A stretch of DNA of 64,000 nt, taken from assembly GCA_039090855.1 (NCBI GenBank), contig CM077023.1, positions 79,583,127-79,647,126 of the forward strand, written 5' to 3'. Source of the stretch: Macrothele yani. Taxonomy: Eukaryota; Arthropoda; Arachnida; Araneae; Macrothelidae. Positions 33,546 through 43,760 of this stretch are shown here, in pieces. The notes beneath the pieces were generated by a model. The model was not told where the DNA came from. It worked only from the letters and a program-made list of their open reading frames with translations, and did no database searches. Every line of letters begins with the position of its first letter. Positions within the stretch are counted from its first letter, which is position 1. The translations under genes were made by a program, and so were the position numbers.

Positions 33546-33843
33546 AACTGATACGTTAATGGAAATTTTAAAAACTTAAGCCAACACTTTCTGGGCGACT
33601 GTACATGGATAGCCCAGTTCAGTGACACATTTCTGATTCCCGCCAGACTGAGTAGAAAAACCGTTACTTCATACTTTGGCATCCTTTTTCCTATGCCACT
33701 AACTTATTTTGGACTTCTTCCCAAGTTTTTCAGACGAGAAATTTGCTGATATCTTTAGAACGCGTCAGCTATCCAAACAAAATGATTAGTAAGACATTGC
33801 AGTTCCTTCACTTTTTACCACACATTGATTATTTCTACGTATT

Positions 33844-34004
33844 GTGACGTGCCTGCCCAGCAGGATGCACACGACGTAAAGGCAGATAGCAGCGATATCG
33901 AACGTCCGCGTAGTTCAATTGGTAGAGCGACTTATTCCGGAATGAGGGGACCCGGGTTCGAACCCCGGCGTGGACTAAAAATGACGGAGAAATTTACTAC
34001 GTTA
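33844..34004 (+). repeat. SINE family D, copy 1
   Basis: Starts GTGACGTGCCTGC. It then carries a tRNA-like segment with a 7-bp acceptor-like stem (GTCCGCG with CGTGGAC), an A box-like TAGTTCAATTGG, and a B box GGTTCGAACCC. A tail with CGTTATAG follows. The same upstream and tail sequences occur at 43204 and 55455, so I call it a SINE rather than a tRNA gene, although the cloverleaf is quite good. Confidence 0.75.
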
Positions 34005-35459
34005 TAGTATCGAAGCACTCGTCCATGAACGGATTTATTCTAGTATGTTTATGCATGCCCACAAACATAAACGACGGTAAGGAAATAAATAAACTATAGA
34101 GGTAGTTTAAATTTTAGGCACATTGAATATAACTGCATAAGATAACTTGACCGACACAATTTAGGTATAACAAGGCATTGTGCATTGAGACGCCTTGGAA
34201 TTCATTTAAGCTGAAGCAAAAATCTTGAAAGAGATAAAAAAAAACGTGCGAAAGTCCTATATGAAAGTGCGTAACTTATTCCATGAGTAATTACTCTTTG
34301 CTACCATTTGCAAGTGCGTATACCGTGAATTTACTGATGTCTGTATGCCAGATGCATTGCTGAGTTATTTATTGAAAATTACATGACTCCACCTGAAATT
34401 TAGGTTCCAACTGTTTTTCTCTAACTATGTGATGTCTAACTATGTGATGTCCATCGTGTGCCTTGATACAGAAGCTCGTTCATTGTTACAAAAGAATTCG
34501 ACTATCATGCAAATATCCCTAAATTATGCGCCACCAACCAAAGCCTCAGAAAACAATAGGGGTCATAAAACTCCTAGAAAAGTAAAAACAACAGTTTTAT
34601 CGTCGAATTACTACAATGGGAAATCTATTTTCATCTGGGAGCCACTGCAAAAGTAAAAGATTCAATAGAGAAAATTGGGGTTTGAGAGTTGAACAGTTAC
34701 TAGGAACAATTTGTGGAAAATGAAATTCATGTTTCTCTAGAATATTAGTTTGAATTATCCATATGTATCAAAAATTGGATTAAAAATTATTCTCGACACA
34801 AAAATTGAAACTATCGAAGCAATCCTCAAAAGAAAAGCAATGTTGCTCACAAACAACAAAAACAACAACAACAAAAAAAGCCGCCATTTTCTTGTGACCT
34901 AAAGTGTATATACGAAAAGTATGGGTCTAAAGGAAATACCGTTTTTCGTATTAATTTTAAGTCTTTAAAAATAATTATAAATCTCTTTACAGTTCTTAAA
35001 ATTAATTGTTCACATTAAGTCATTCTCTCTCTTTTTTTCAATTTCAACTTCACAGCGAAATTTTAAAATCGTTTCTAAATAAACAGATCATATTATCTGC
35101 AAAATGATTTACTTTACCGTAAACATGATTTTGCCGAAAATATAGTTTATGTAAAAAGAAATGCTTTATTGAAGTCTAACAGTAAGCTACAATTTAAGAT
35201 TTTTGTGTATCATCACTTATCTGTAGAATAGCACGGAAAATACTCAGTAACTTCTCAAACTCCCCAAAGTTTTCGGAAGAACAACATACGACCCTGTAAG
35301 TACTTGATTAAAACCACCCTCAAGGGCGTTTTCAAGAATGTTTGTGAGCTAATAATGGCATGAGGACGAATATTTCTCAACAGATTTTAAACTCCCGATT
35401 TACAAAGGAATATATTTTATGCAATTTTTGAAATATCGGAAAAATAACTTTGGGCAAAG

Positions 35460-35460
<1 letters not shown>
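34005..35460. other. No recognisable gene
   Basis: A+T-rich with short frames only. Confidence 0.4.

Positions 35461-35496
<36 letters not shown>
35461..35496. repeat. Microsatellite (GA)n
   Basis: About 17 GA units. Confidence 0.95.
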
Positions 35497-35500
<4 letters not shown>

Positions 35501-35838
35501 ACATCTTCAAGAAAAGTAGTTTTTTCTCATTTCAAAGAAAAATAATGAAAAGAAAAGCAACTGTATTTTATTTAAGTGTGTGAACGGAAACATAATCTAT
35601 CCCTGATGATGTAAAATATTTAAGTTTTATTCCGTACTGTATTAAACAATTCTGTTCACAATTAACAGGGTAGCGACAAATCTTTCCAATTTTGATATCA
35701 TGAATACTCACAACCTTTAACTCAATACCACAGCTCTCAAAGTGCAACCAGAAAAAAGCCACTTAGAAGGAAAAACAGCAGTTGAATGAATTCATAATTT
35801 TTGCTAAATTTATTCACATAACCTTCCTGAACTAATCT

Positions 35839-36006
35839 TCGTTTGTTTTTTCAAATTTGATGATATACATAAATTATTAGAAGAACAGTTTTCATCAGAC
35901 TTTATAGATTACACTATATCTTCATTGCTAGACTCTGGAATTCGCACACTTGAAAGTAGCAAAGATGAAGATGATGTTCTTTCCAACAGTGATGACTGTC
36001 AACTTG
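35839..36006 (+). CDS. Short acidic open frame of unknown nature
   Basis: A frame without ATG reads FDDIHKLLEEQFSSDF, then SSLLDSGIRTLESS and a run of aspartates (KDEDDVLSNSDDC) before TAA at 36004-36006. The acidic, serine-rich composition resembles the N-terminal tails of some transposases or an exon of a nuclear protein. It is under 60 codons and could be chance. No splice sites were confirmed. Confidence 0.15.
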
Positions 36007-37569
36007 ATAAAGATGATACTCGTTAAATGCTACAGCAGCTAAAGTACAAACAAAGCGCTGATTTGGTAAGAGTTTACTTACAAAATAGTTCTATAAAGTT
36101 TTCAATAACTTCCGTTTACCGGATTCCTTTACGCATAATTTTCACTTTCGATAAGAATACCTTTAGCAACTTCTATAGGCATTTCTATCCAATTTTTAAA
36201 TATATTATTGCACACGTTGAAGCAAACCACATGTTCTTTACTAAATCAATTAAATTTAAATTGTTTGCACAGTTTCTTTTTATACGTAACTTACGCAATA
36301 ATGGCGTCTACTAAAGTTCTTATTTTATCATTATCAGTTTCCATACTTTTCATAACTAATGCTTTTTTTCATATTTGCTGTAATGTCTTCCTGAGTCAAA
36401 AGTTATTTTGTGTCATATCTCATATGGTAAATCACTGTTGCCGAAAATCTTGTTGCATGTGGACTCAGATTTTGAGGTCTAAATTAACTCAAATATAATA
36501 TACTATGTGAATATAGGTCTTTTAGCTTCTATTCTTGAATCTAGTTATTAACCTTAATTTTGAGTTACTGTTTCTTATTTCTCTAACAATGCTTGAGCCT
36601 AAACCATTAGCGCGGGATTAAGTTCGTTTTAACCGCTCAGCCACTGTGGAGACAGAGGGGACTACGGTGCTTGGAGGACGAGTTGAATTAGTGTTTTGTA
36701 AAGTAATGTGTATGTATGAAGGGAAGCGCAAATTGTTTGGTTAAACAATAATTTCGTAATTGCATGTACGTGCCGAATCACAAAGCACATATTCGAAGTA
36801 CCAGCCAAAAACAATGAAAATGCTCATGCGCCAAAGTTAGCGACGATGACACACCTTTCTTCTGCTGCAAGATATTAGAGTTTACTTGTATGAACATCTT
36901 GCAGTATCGTCTGCAGTTTTATGCAGTGTCTGTCACTTCGAGAGTGGTACGTGTGTGACGAGATCTACATTTTTGTACGAGATTCGAAATCCCATGGCAT
37001 GTTACAATCTGTATTTGGAAAAGGTATTGAACAAAATCATAAGCATCGATACCGTTTCTGTTATGCGTAAGTGGTCAAACAATTTGTGGAAAATGAAGAA
37101 CGCTGTAGATAGCTTTGCAATTTTTTTTTCACTGCGAAAGCCCCCGAAATGGTCAAAAATACATGTTCCTCGGAACGTTGCCTTTCTGTATTGCATGAAG
37201 CATTTCAGGGTTCCGATGAAACTTGATTTCAGGTCAAGAATGATATTTTGTAGGTATAACTATACTCGCAGGTGATACATAGACAATACACGCAGGTGAG
37301 TCATGGAACAGAAAATTTTGCCTGCTTCCAAAGATGGTAGAATAGCTGGCTTGATGTAACAAAATCTGAGGAAACAATTTCTAAAAGAAGCTGATGAGTA
37401 ATCAGGTAAGTTAAGTAAGATTACAACGCATTCTTACTGCTTGTGTACCATCGTACGTATAAAATCAATGAAGATTTCGGTGTAAGAAAACGGCAAATAA
37501 ATTTCAAGCATATTTTCAAAAATTATATACACGCATATCCAGTCGCAATTGTGTTACATATGTTTTCAG
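36007..37569. other. No recognisable gene
   Basis: Several open frames of 60-130 codons, including hydrophobic ones at 36208-36498 and a 129-codon frame at 36886-37275. None has a motif that I recognise. Confidence 0.35.
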
Positions 37570-37576
37570 TGTTATT

Positions 37577-38223
37577 CATCATCATCATCATCATTGTCAA
37601 CCATTATCAATCCACTGCTGGACGAAGGTCTCCCCAAGTTTCCTCCACAACGGTCTGTCTTGTGCCAGTCTCCTCCATGTCACCCCTGCATACTTTCGAA
37701 TTTCATCCACCCATCTCCCATGTGGTCTTCTTCTGGGTCTTTTCTTGTCCCTTGGAATCCAATCTAAAATTTCGGCTGTCCATCGATGATCTGTCCTTCT
37801 GGCAGTATGTCCAGCCCATTGCCATTTCAGGGATTTAACTCTGATCATGATGTCTTCCACTCTTGTCATTTTTCGGATCCACGAGTTCCTCTTCTTATCT
37901 CTCCTGGTTACCCCAAGCATGCACCTCTCCATGCTGCTTTGAGTTGTCTGGAGCCTTTGTATGTCTCTTTTAGTTAAGGTCCACGTCTCTGCACCATACG
38001 TAAGCACTGGAAGGATGCATTGATCAAACACTTTTCTTTTAAGACATAATGGCATATTGCTCTTGAAAATTATGCTGTTTCTTCCAAAAGCTCTCCAGGC
38101 AAGTTTTGTACGCCGATTAATTTCTTCATCAATGTGACCCTCACTTGATATCTGCTGTCCAAGATAAACGAACGTGTCTGTTATCTCCAGCTTTTTTCCA
38201 TCAATCGATAAATCTTCATTTCT
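37577..38223 (-). mobile_element. RTE-like retrotransposon, copy 5 (short 3' fragment)
   Basis: Only the last 0.65 kb of the element. A 7-bp duplication, TGTTATT, flanks it at 37570-37576 and 38224-38230. The (ATC)n tail is at the left. A 152-codon frame from 38055 to 37597 holds the C-terminal zone (VFDQCILPVLTYGAETW, QWAGHTARRTDHRW). Very close to copies 4 and 6 in sequence. Confidence 0.93.
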
Positions 38224-38316
38224 TGTTATTAGAGTAAACTAAATCCTAGGTTCTAAAATTCAGATTTGCCACTAGTTTGTTATGTAAGGTGCGAATTTGT
38301 GGAAAAAATAAACTAT

Positions 38317-38396
38317 CATTAGAGAGAGAGATTGAGAGAGAGAGAGAGAGAGAGATTGAGAGAGAGAGAGAGAGTGAAAGAGAAAGAGAGATTGTG
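38317..38396. repeat. Microsatellite, compound (GA)n
   Basis: GA runs interrupted by ATTGAGA and TGAAAG units, lying just before the tail of RTE copy 6. Confidence 0.93.
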
Positions 38397-38408
38397 ATAT
38401 ATATGTAT

Positions 38409-40582
38409 ATCATCATCATTGTCAACCATTATCAATCCACTGCTGGACGAAGGTCTCCCCAAGTTTCCTCCACAACGGTCTGTCTTGTGCCAGTCTCCTC
38501 CATGTCACTCCCGCATACTTTCGAATTTCATCCACCCATCTTCCATGTGGTCTTCTTCTGGGTCTTTTCCTGTCCCTTGGAATCCAATCTAAAATTTCGG
38601 CTGTCCATCGATGGTCTGTCCTTCTGGCAGTATGTCCAGCCCATTGCCATTTCAGGGATTTAACTCTGATCATGATGTCTTCCACTCTTGTCATTTTTCG
38701 GATCCACGTGTTCCTCTTCTTATCTCTCCTGGTTACACCAAGCATGCACCTCTCCATGCTTTTTTGAGTTGTCTGCAGCTTTTGTATGTCTCTTTTAGCT
38801 AAGGTCCACGTCTCTGCACCATACGTAAGCACTGGAAGGATGCATTGATCAAACACTTTTCTTTTAAGACATAATGGCATATTGCTCTTGAAAATTATGC
38901 TGTTTCTTCCAAAAGCTCTCCAGGCAAGTTTTGTACGCCGATTAATTTCTTCATCAATGTGACCCTCACTTGATATCTGCTGTCCAAGATAAACGTACGT
39001 GTCTGTTATCTCCAGCTTTTCTCCATCAATCGATAAATCTTCATTTCGTGTAAAAGCATTGTACATCACTTTTGTCTTCTGAAAGTTCATTTTTAATCCC
39101 ACTTCTTTACTCTTGTCAGCAAGTTCCTGGATCATACTCTGCAGCTCTGATGGGGTAGTTGCAAAAATGACTATGTCATCAGCAAAACGAAGGTGGGTTA
39201 GATAATCTCCATTAATCTTTATCCCTTTGTTTTCCCAGTTCAGTGATTGAAAGACATTTTCCAATGTGGCATTAAAGAGCTTCGGAGATATGGTGTCACC
39301 TTGTCTCACTCCTTTTCCAATTTTTATGTGTGTTGTATTTTCAAACAGCCGAATCTTTGCACTTGCATTTTCATAGATGTTATTAATAATATTAATGTAT
39401 GCATCTTCAATACCGCAGGATTTCAGGGCCATTGTAACTGCTGATGGTTTCACCGAATCAAAGGCTTTTACATAATCAATAAAAGCCATGCACAATGGAA
39501 GTTCATATTCCCTCACTCTTTCAATTAGTTCTCTCAGTACGTGGATATGATCTATTGTGCTGTAGCCACTCCTGAATCCAGCTTGTTCTCTCGGTTGAGC
39601 CATGTCCAGTGTCACCTTCAAGCGGTGTGAAAGAACTTTAGTGAAGATTTTATAAACCACTGATAGGAGGCTGATAGGTCTGTAGTTCCTGAGATCCTCA
39701 ATGTCACCTTTTTTATGTAGTAAGATCATTGTAGCGTTGTTCCAATTCTCAGGAATTTTCCCTTCATTAAGGCATCGAGTGAAAATTTGGGCGAGTACTG
39801 TTTCGATTTCTCCACTTGCTTCTTGTATGATGTCTACAGTAATTCCATCTTCTCCTGGAGCTTTCCCCCGCTTCATGTTCTTGATTGCATGTGCAACTTC
39901 TGCTGGAAGGACTGGAAGAACTCTGGTACTGGTACCTTTCATGATGTCTGGAGTACATGTGACATCCCTTTCATATAATTTGGAGTAGAAATATTTCACT
40001 TTTGTCAAAATTTCGCCTCTATTTCTTGTTACAGAACCATCTTCTTTTCTCAGTGCCATAATCTGTTTTTTTTTTCCCTTACTGAGATGTCCCTTTGCTA
40101 TCTTTAGGCTTTGGTTGTTTTCAATTGCTTTCCTTACTAGTTCACAGTTGAATTTCCTTACGTCTTCAGTGATACTTTTTCGTACTGTCTTGCATAGCTC
40201 TACATATTCCACTTTGGAAGTCACATCTTCTTTAGTTGTCCTCATCACTCTTCTTTTTTTGCATCAACATTTTGGTTTTTCCTGATAATTTGTTCACATG
40301 CAATTTGTTCTTAGACCCAGCTAATTTTGTTGCTGTTTCCATAAGAGCTTTGGTTACTTTTCTGTTAACTTCAGAAATATCCACTTCTTCCGATGTTAGG
40401 CCTTCTAAAGCAGAGAACCTGTTCTTCAGTTCCAATTTGAAGGTATTATGGTGTTTTTTAAGGTTGGTTATGTCAATACATTTTGTTTGTCTTATGAGCT
40501 TGCTACGTTCGAGTTTAGTGTTGAGGTGCATCTTACATCTCACCAATCTATGGTCACTGCCTGTGTTGAACTTGTTTAGCAC
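38409..40582 (-). mobile_element. RTE-like retrotransposon, copy 6 (2.2 kb)
   Basis: Tail ATCATCATC at the left. Homology to copy 2 runs to 40582, within the endonuclease C-terminus (after the SDH box), where it stops at TTTAGCAC. No clear duplication was found; the (GA)n and AT-rich left flank makes this hard to judge. A small perfect hairpin abuts the 5' junction. Confidence 0.92.
38422..40248 (-). pseudogene. RTE reverse transcriptase, 608-codon open frame lacking endonuclease
   Basis: The longest open frame in the window. RT blocks in order: PGEDGI (131-136), NYRPISLLSVVYK (188-200), AFIDYVKAFDSV (255-266, palm aspartates D258 and D264), GVRQGDTISP (313-322) and RFADDIVIF (354-362, catalytic FADD at 355-358). 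Then come the thumb and a basic C-terminus with GHTARRTDHRW. DYVKAF replaces DYEKAF of copy 4. Upstream, the end of the endonuclease (SDHRLVRCK) and linker at 40232-40582 lie in another frame, so one frameshift near 40245 separates them. Motifs for polymerisation look intact, but target nicking is lost. Confidence 0.93.
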
Positions 40583-40584
40583 TC

Positions 40585-40619
40585 ACATTTGTTATACGCT
40601 TTCTGCGTATAACAAATGT
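40585..40619. repeat. Perfect hairpin at the 5' edge of RTE copy 6
   Basis: ACATTTGTTATACGC and its exact inverse are separated by TTTCT. The 15-bp stem starts two bases beyond the end of RTE homology. Confidence 0.92.
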
Positions 40620-41884
40620 ATAAAATTCCAGTGAGACAATGTCAGAATGACTCACAAAATTTTATTTACAAGATGAAAACTTGCATAGGTATATAATTTT
40701 GAGTTGGAAGGAAGAGTACAAATCTGAAATTCATAGTTTTCGAATTTCTGAGTGTACTTTGTCACTCCATTTCAAAAACAAATATCTGGGCTTTGGTATT
40801 ACGCATGTCTATTTTTGCTAAAATGTTTAAAATTTTCACGCAGACAGAAGACAGAATTAGATTTAGGTATCTTTCTCTTAGATTCAGATTTCAGAAAGCA
40901 GAACTATGACTTAGGCACTCACTTAAAGTGTTGAGGTTTAGTTTTGAATAAAGAGCGTTCCAATGGTTTAATGCTATTAATTTTGACAATTTACGAGGTT
41001 CCGTATTTTCAGTTTTCTCCACTTGAAAGTTTGGTTTCCATTCTACGAAATTAAATACACGCTAAAGATAGGGTTTAAATTTGTTGGTCAGTTATGTGGA
41101 ATAAGAATTTATTCATTTGGAATTAGGTAAAGGTTCCAATAAAGTGCGGCTAATATTCTTTTATCTCTAGCAGAGTTTGTGATTCAATGATTCTATGGCG
41201 TTCTACAGTCTTGCTTTAATTCTAATTTTAATGGTTTTTAATATTTGGATATGTTTATTGAATTTCTTGAGATTTCAAAATTAACTTCCACAGCTGTTTT
41301 GGTTATATGCGTATATAAAAACATAAATAAATAATAATATGTAGCTTGCGCTTATGTGTGTGTGTGTGTGTGTGCGTATTCATACATTTACGCGAACATG
41401 TCATACAGTAAGAAGCATGTGCTTGTATCTTTTGCAGTACAATGAATAGAAAACATTCACTGAATGCTAAAATTTGAATTATTCATGTAGAAGTCATGGG
41501 TTTCGGGTCACGCATTCTTACGAAGGCTGTAAATCTTCCACTTGTTATGTGAGTAACTTTTGGAGTACTCAAAACAAGGAGAAATCGAAATACCGAATTT
41601 TCTAAATTAGAAAAACAGATATTCCCGATTTTCAGAAATTTGACTTATACTGATTCTTTCTCTTCCAGACTAATAAGTATATTTTACATACTTGGTTACA
41701 ACCATAGAATTTATCTCAAATTCAACCCAATCCCAAATGAAAAAGTCAGGGATTTTGTATTAAGCTTTTCTTCACGTGAGGGAAAGGGGGACTACAAAAC
41801 TGAAATTTAGCTGGCATATAATTTGCAATTGGAAAATGGAGAATTTTGGAAGATCTTTTATCTTGTCTGGTTTGAAAATCAAAC
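40620..41884. other. No recognisable gene; (TG)n tract
   Basis: A TG microsatellite lies at about 41353-41374. Other sequence is A+T-rich with short frames. Confidence 0.45.
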
Positions 41885-41889
41885 ATTTT

Positions 41890-42110
41890 TTTTTTCGATT
41901 GGAGGTTTAATGACCATCGTGAGCAACTCAATGAACTATAAGCAGTCGCCCGTCCCTAATTTAAGGTCACTGGTTCCAGGGAAGGGAGAGAGCCAGCCAG
42001 CACCGTAAGACAAACACACAACATCCATGCCTCACCGGGATTCCAACCCTGACCCATCTCCGACGAATGATCAGAAGCCATCGCTTAGACCACTGCGCCA
42101 ATGGGGCGGC
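41890..42110 (-). repeat. SINE family B, copy 4
   Basis: Flanked by a perfect 10-bp duplication, CAAACATTTT, at 41880-41889 and 42111-42120. The tail is the T run on the plus strand. The inverse A box CCACTGCGCCA is intact. The B box is mutated (GGATTCCAACC on the plus strand). Confidence 0.92.
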
Positions 42111-42293
42111 CAAACATTTTGTACCAACATGGTATGTGATCTCTACAGGCATGCGCTGCGGTGATGCAAATTCGAATGCAAATAGCTTTCCGGAGAAAAA
42201 GAAAATCTACGGAGCTTTTGCTATTAGTAATTTTATAACTTCCTCCTTCCGCTCCTTGGTTCAGAATTCATGTCCTGAAAAGTGGAAAAGAAT

Positions 42294-42318
42294 GTATATA
42301 TATATATATATATATATA
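42294..42318. repeat. Microsatellite (AT)n
   Basis: About 12 AT units. Confidence 0.95.
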
Positions 42319-43203
42319 ATCTGGAAATCTTTCACGATGTGAACAACAAAAACCTGGACATACGTGATTTTTAAATTTGGAAGGTACATAATTCGCAAAC
42401 CATTTCAAAAATTAATGGTTTTGAGTCAGACATCTCTTTCCGCGCAATATGTTCAGTGCAGCCATTTGAAAATTATAGGTACCGAGTTAAATATTTCTAT
42501 CCCAGAGAAATGAAGCCTTCCTTCTGTAGTGCATTGACACAAGCCGACAAAAGCTTATAGATGAATAATGAGAAGTGAAAAATTTGGTTATTTTAAGATT
42601 TGCTTTGCCTAGTGAAAAAAACATTTTTCATCATTTCGTTATATGTCTGTATCGAGAAAACATATCTAAATGCCGCATATGCATTTTCTTTTTTGGCAAT
42701 TGAGATAATCTGATGTGAAACCCAGTGTGTTAAGAATATGAAGTAAGTACACGAAACTTTTTTGAATTTCTTCCACAGCAATAAAAAAGAAAAAAATTCT
42801 TCACCGCAAATGCTTGAATTTTTATAAAATTATTTCATACGGGTTTCCTTCATCCCCCACACACCATCTGTAAATAAGGACTCAGTAACTGAGGCGTTTG
42901 AGAGTGGGATGCATGTACAGGTGTCCGTGTGTTGGAATAAAGCATCTCCAAAGTTCTGGCAAGGATTTTTTCTTATATCATACATATTTAATATGTGAAA
43001 AGCTATTCCTTCTATCAAACCTATAAACAATAAGCAATATATATGTCCATATTTCGAATTTTCTCAGTATACACAAAACTTTAACCTTATTTAATTTCTC
43101 GCTATTTGTAATCAATGATGAATCTATAGAAAACAAAACTGATGTACAGTGCTTTTACAAGAAAGATTGAAGATTTACAAGTTGACGGGCACATTTAGGA
43201 GAT
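42319..43203. other. No recognisable gene
   Basis: Short frames only. Confidence 0.4.
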
Positions 43204-43280
43204 GTGACGTGCCTGCACAGTTGGGAGAGGGACTTACTCCGGAGTGAGGGGACCCGAATTCGATGTCCGGCGCGGACAAA
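43204..43280 (+). repeat. SINE family D, copy 2 (internally deleted)
   Basis: GTGACGTGCCTGCACAG joins directly to GGGAGAGGGACTTACTCCGG, so the middle of the head, including the A box, is missing. The tail ACAAACTTGTACGTTATA then runs without a gap into an RTE fragment. Confidence 0.7.
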
Positions 43281-43760
43281 CTTGTACGTTATAAAGTAGC
43301 TGATGCCTATATCTACCTGCGACAATGGATATTAACCTATGGCCACATCGAAGAAGAAATTAATTGGCATATAAAACTTGGCGGGAGTACACTCGGAAGA
43401 ATCAGTACAATTTTCAAGGGAAAGTTACCATTATATCTTAGAAGAAAGGGTTTAATCAGTACATCCTTCCAGATCTCACTTATGAATCAAAGACATGGGC
43501 CTTAGCTAAAAAAGACTTACCGAGACTGCAAACTACTGAAAGAAGCATGGAGAAATAGGTGTAACAAAGAAAGATATGAAAGGTACGAGTAACTCATAGA
43601 TCAGAAAAATTACAACAGTGATGACATCACGATTGAAATAAAGACCCGCAAGATGCAATTAAGTGGACATATTGCTGAAACTGATTACCATTGGTCAACT
43701 GAAGAAGTATAGACTGGACAACAAGGGACAGGAAAAGACCCAGATTGAAAGATTCTTTTC
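43281..43760 (+). mobile_element. RTE-like retrotransposon, copy 7 (old fragment)
   Basis: Diverged plus-strand homologue of the post-RT zone. DAYIYLRQWI aligns with the DTYVYLGQQI segment and EEEINWHIKL with EEINRRTKL of copies 4-6; later parts are frameshifted. It starts and ends inside the element, and the 3' tail is missing. Confidence 0.72.

Noticed and set aside
33904..33974. Functional tRNA gene in SINE D copy 1
   Set aside because: The cloverleaf is fair, but the flanks on both sides are repeated at 43.2 and 55.5 kb, as expected for a SINE. The anticodon stem is ambiguous because the sequence there is self-complementary.
38277..38663. A 128-codon frame with a Glu-Arg run
   Set aside because: The run is the (GA)n microsatellite and the rest is antisense RTE sequence.
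32198..40582. One single duplicated block containing RTE copies 4, 5 and 6
   Set aside because: Flanking sequences differ at each copy, and copy 5 has its own 7-bp duplication.
41746..42152. Short minus-strand frames with Arg/Trp-rich text near SINE B copies
   Set aside because: The same text appears over every SINE B copy, so it is translated repeat sequence.
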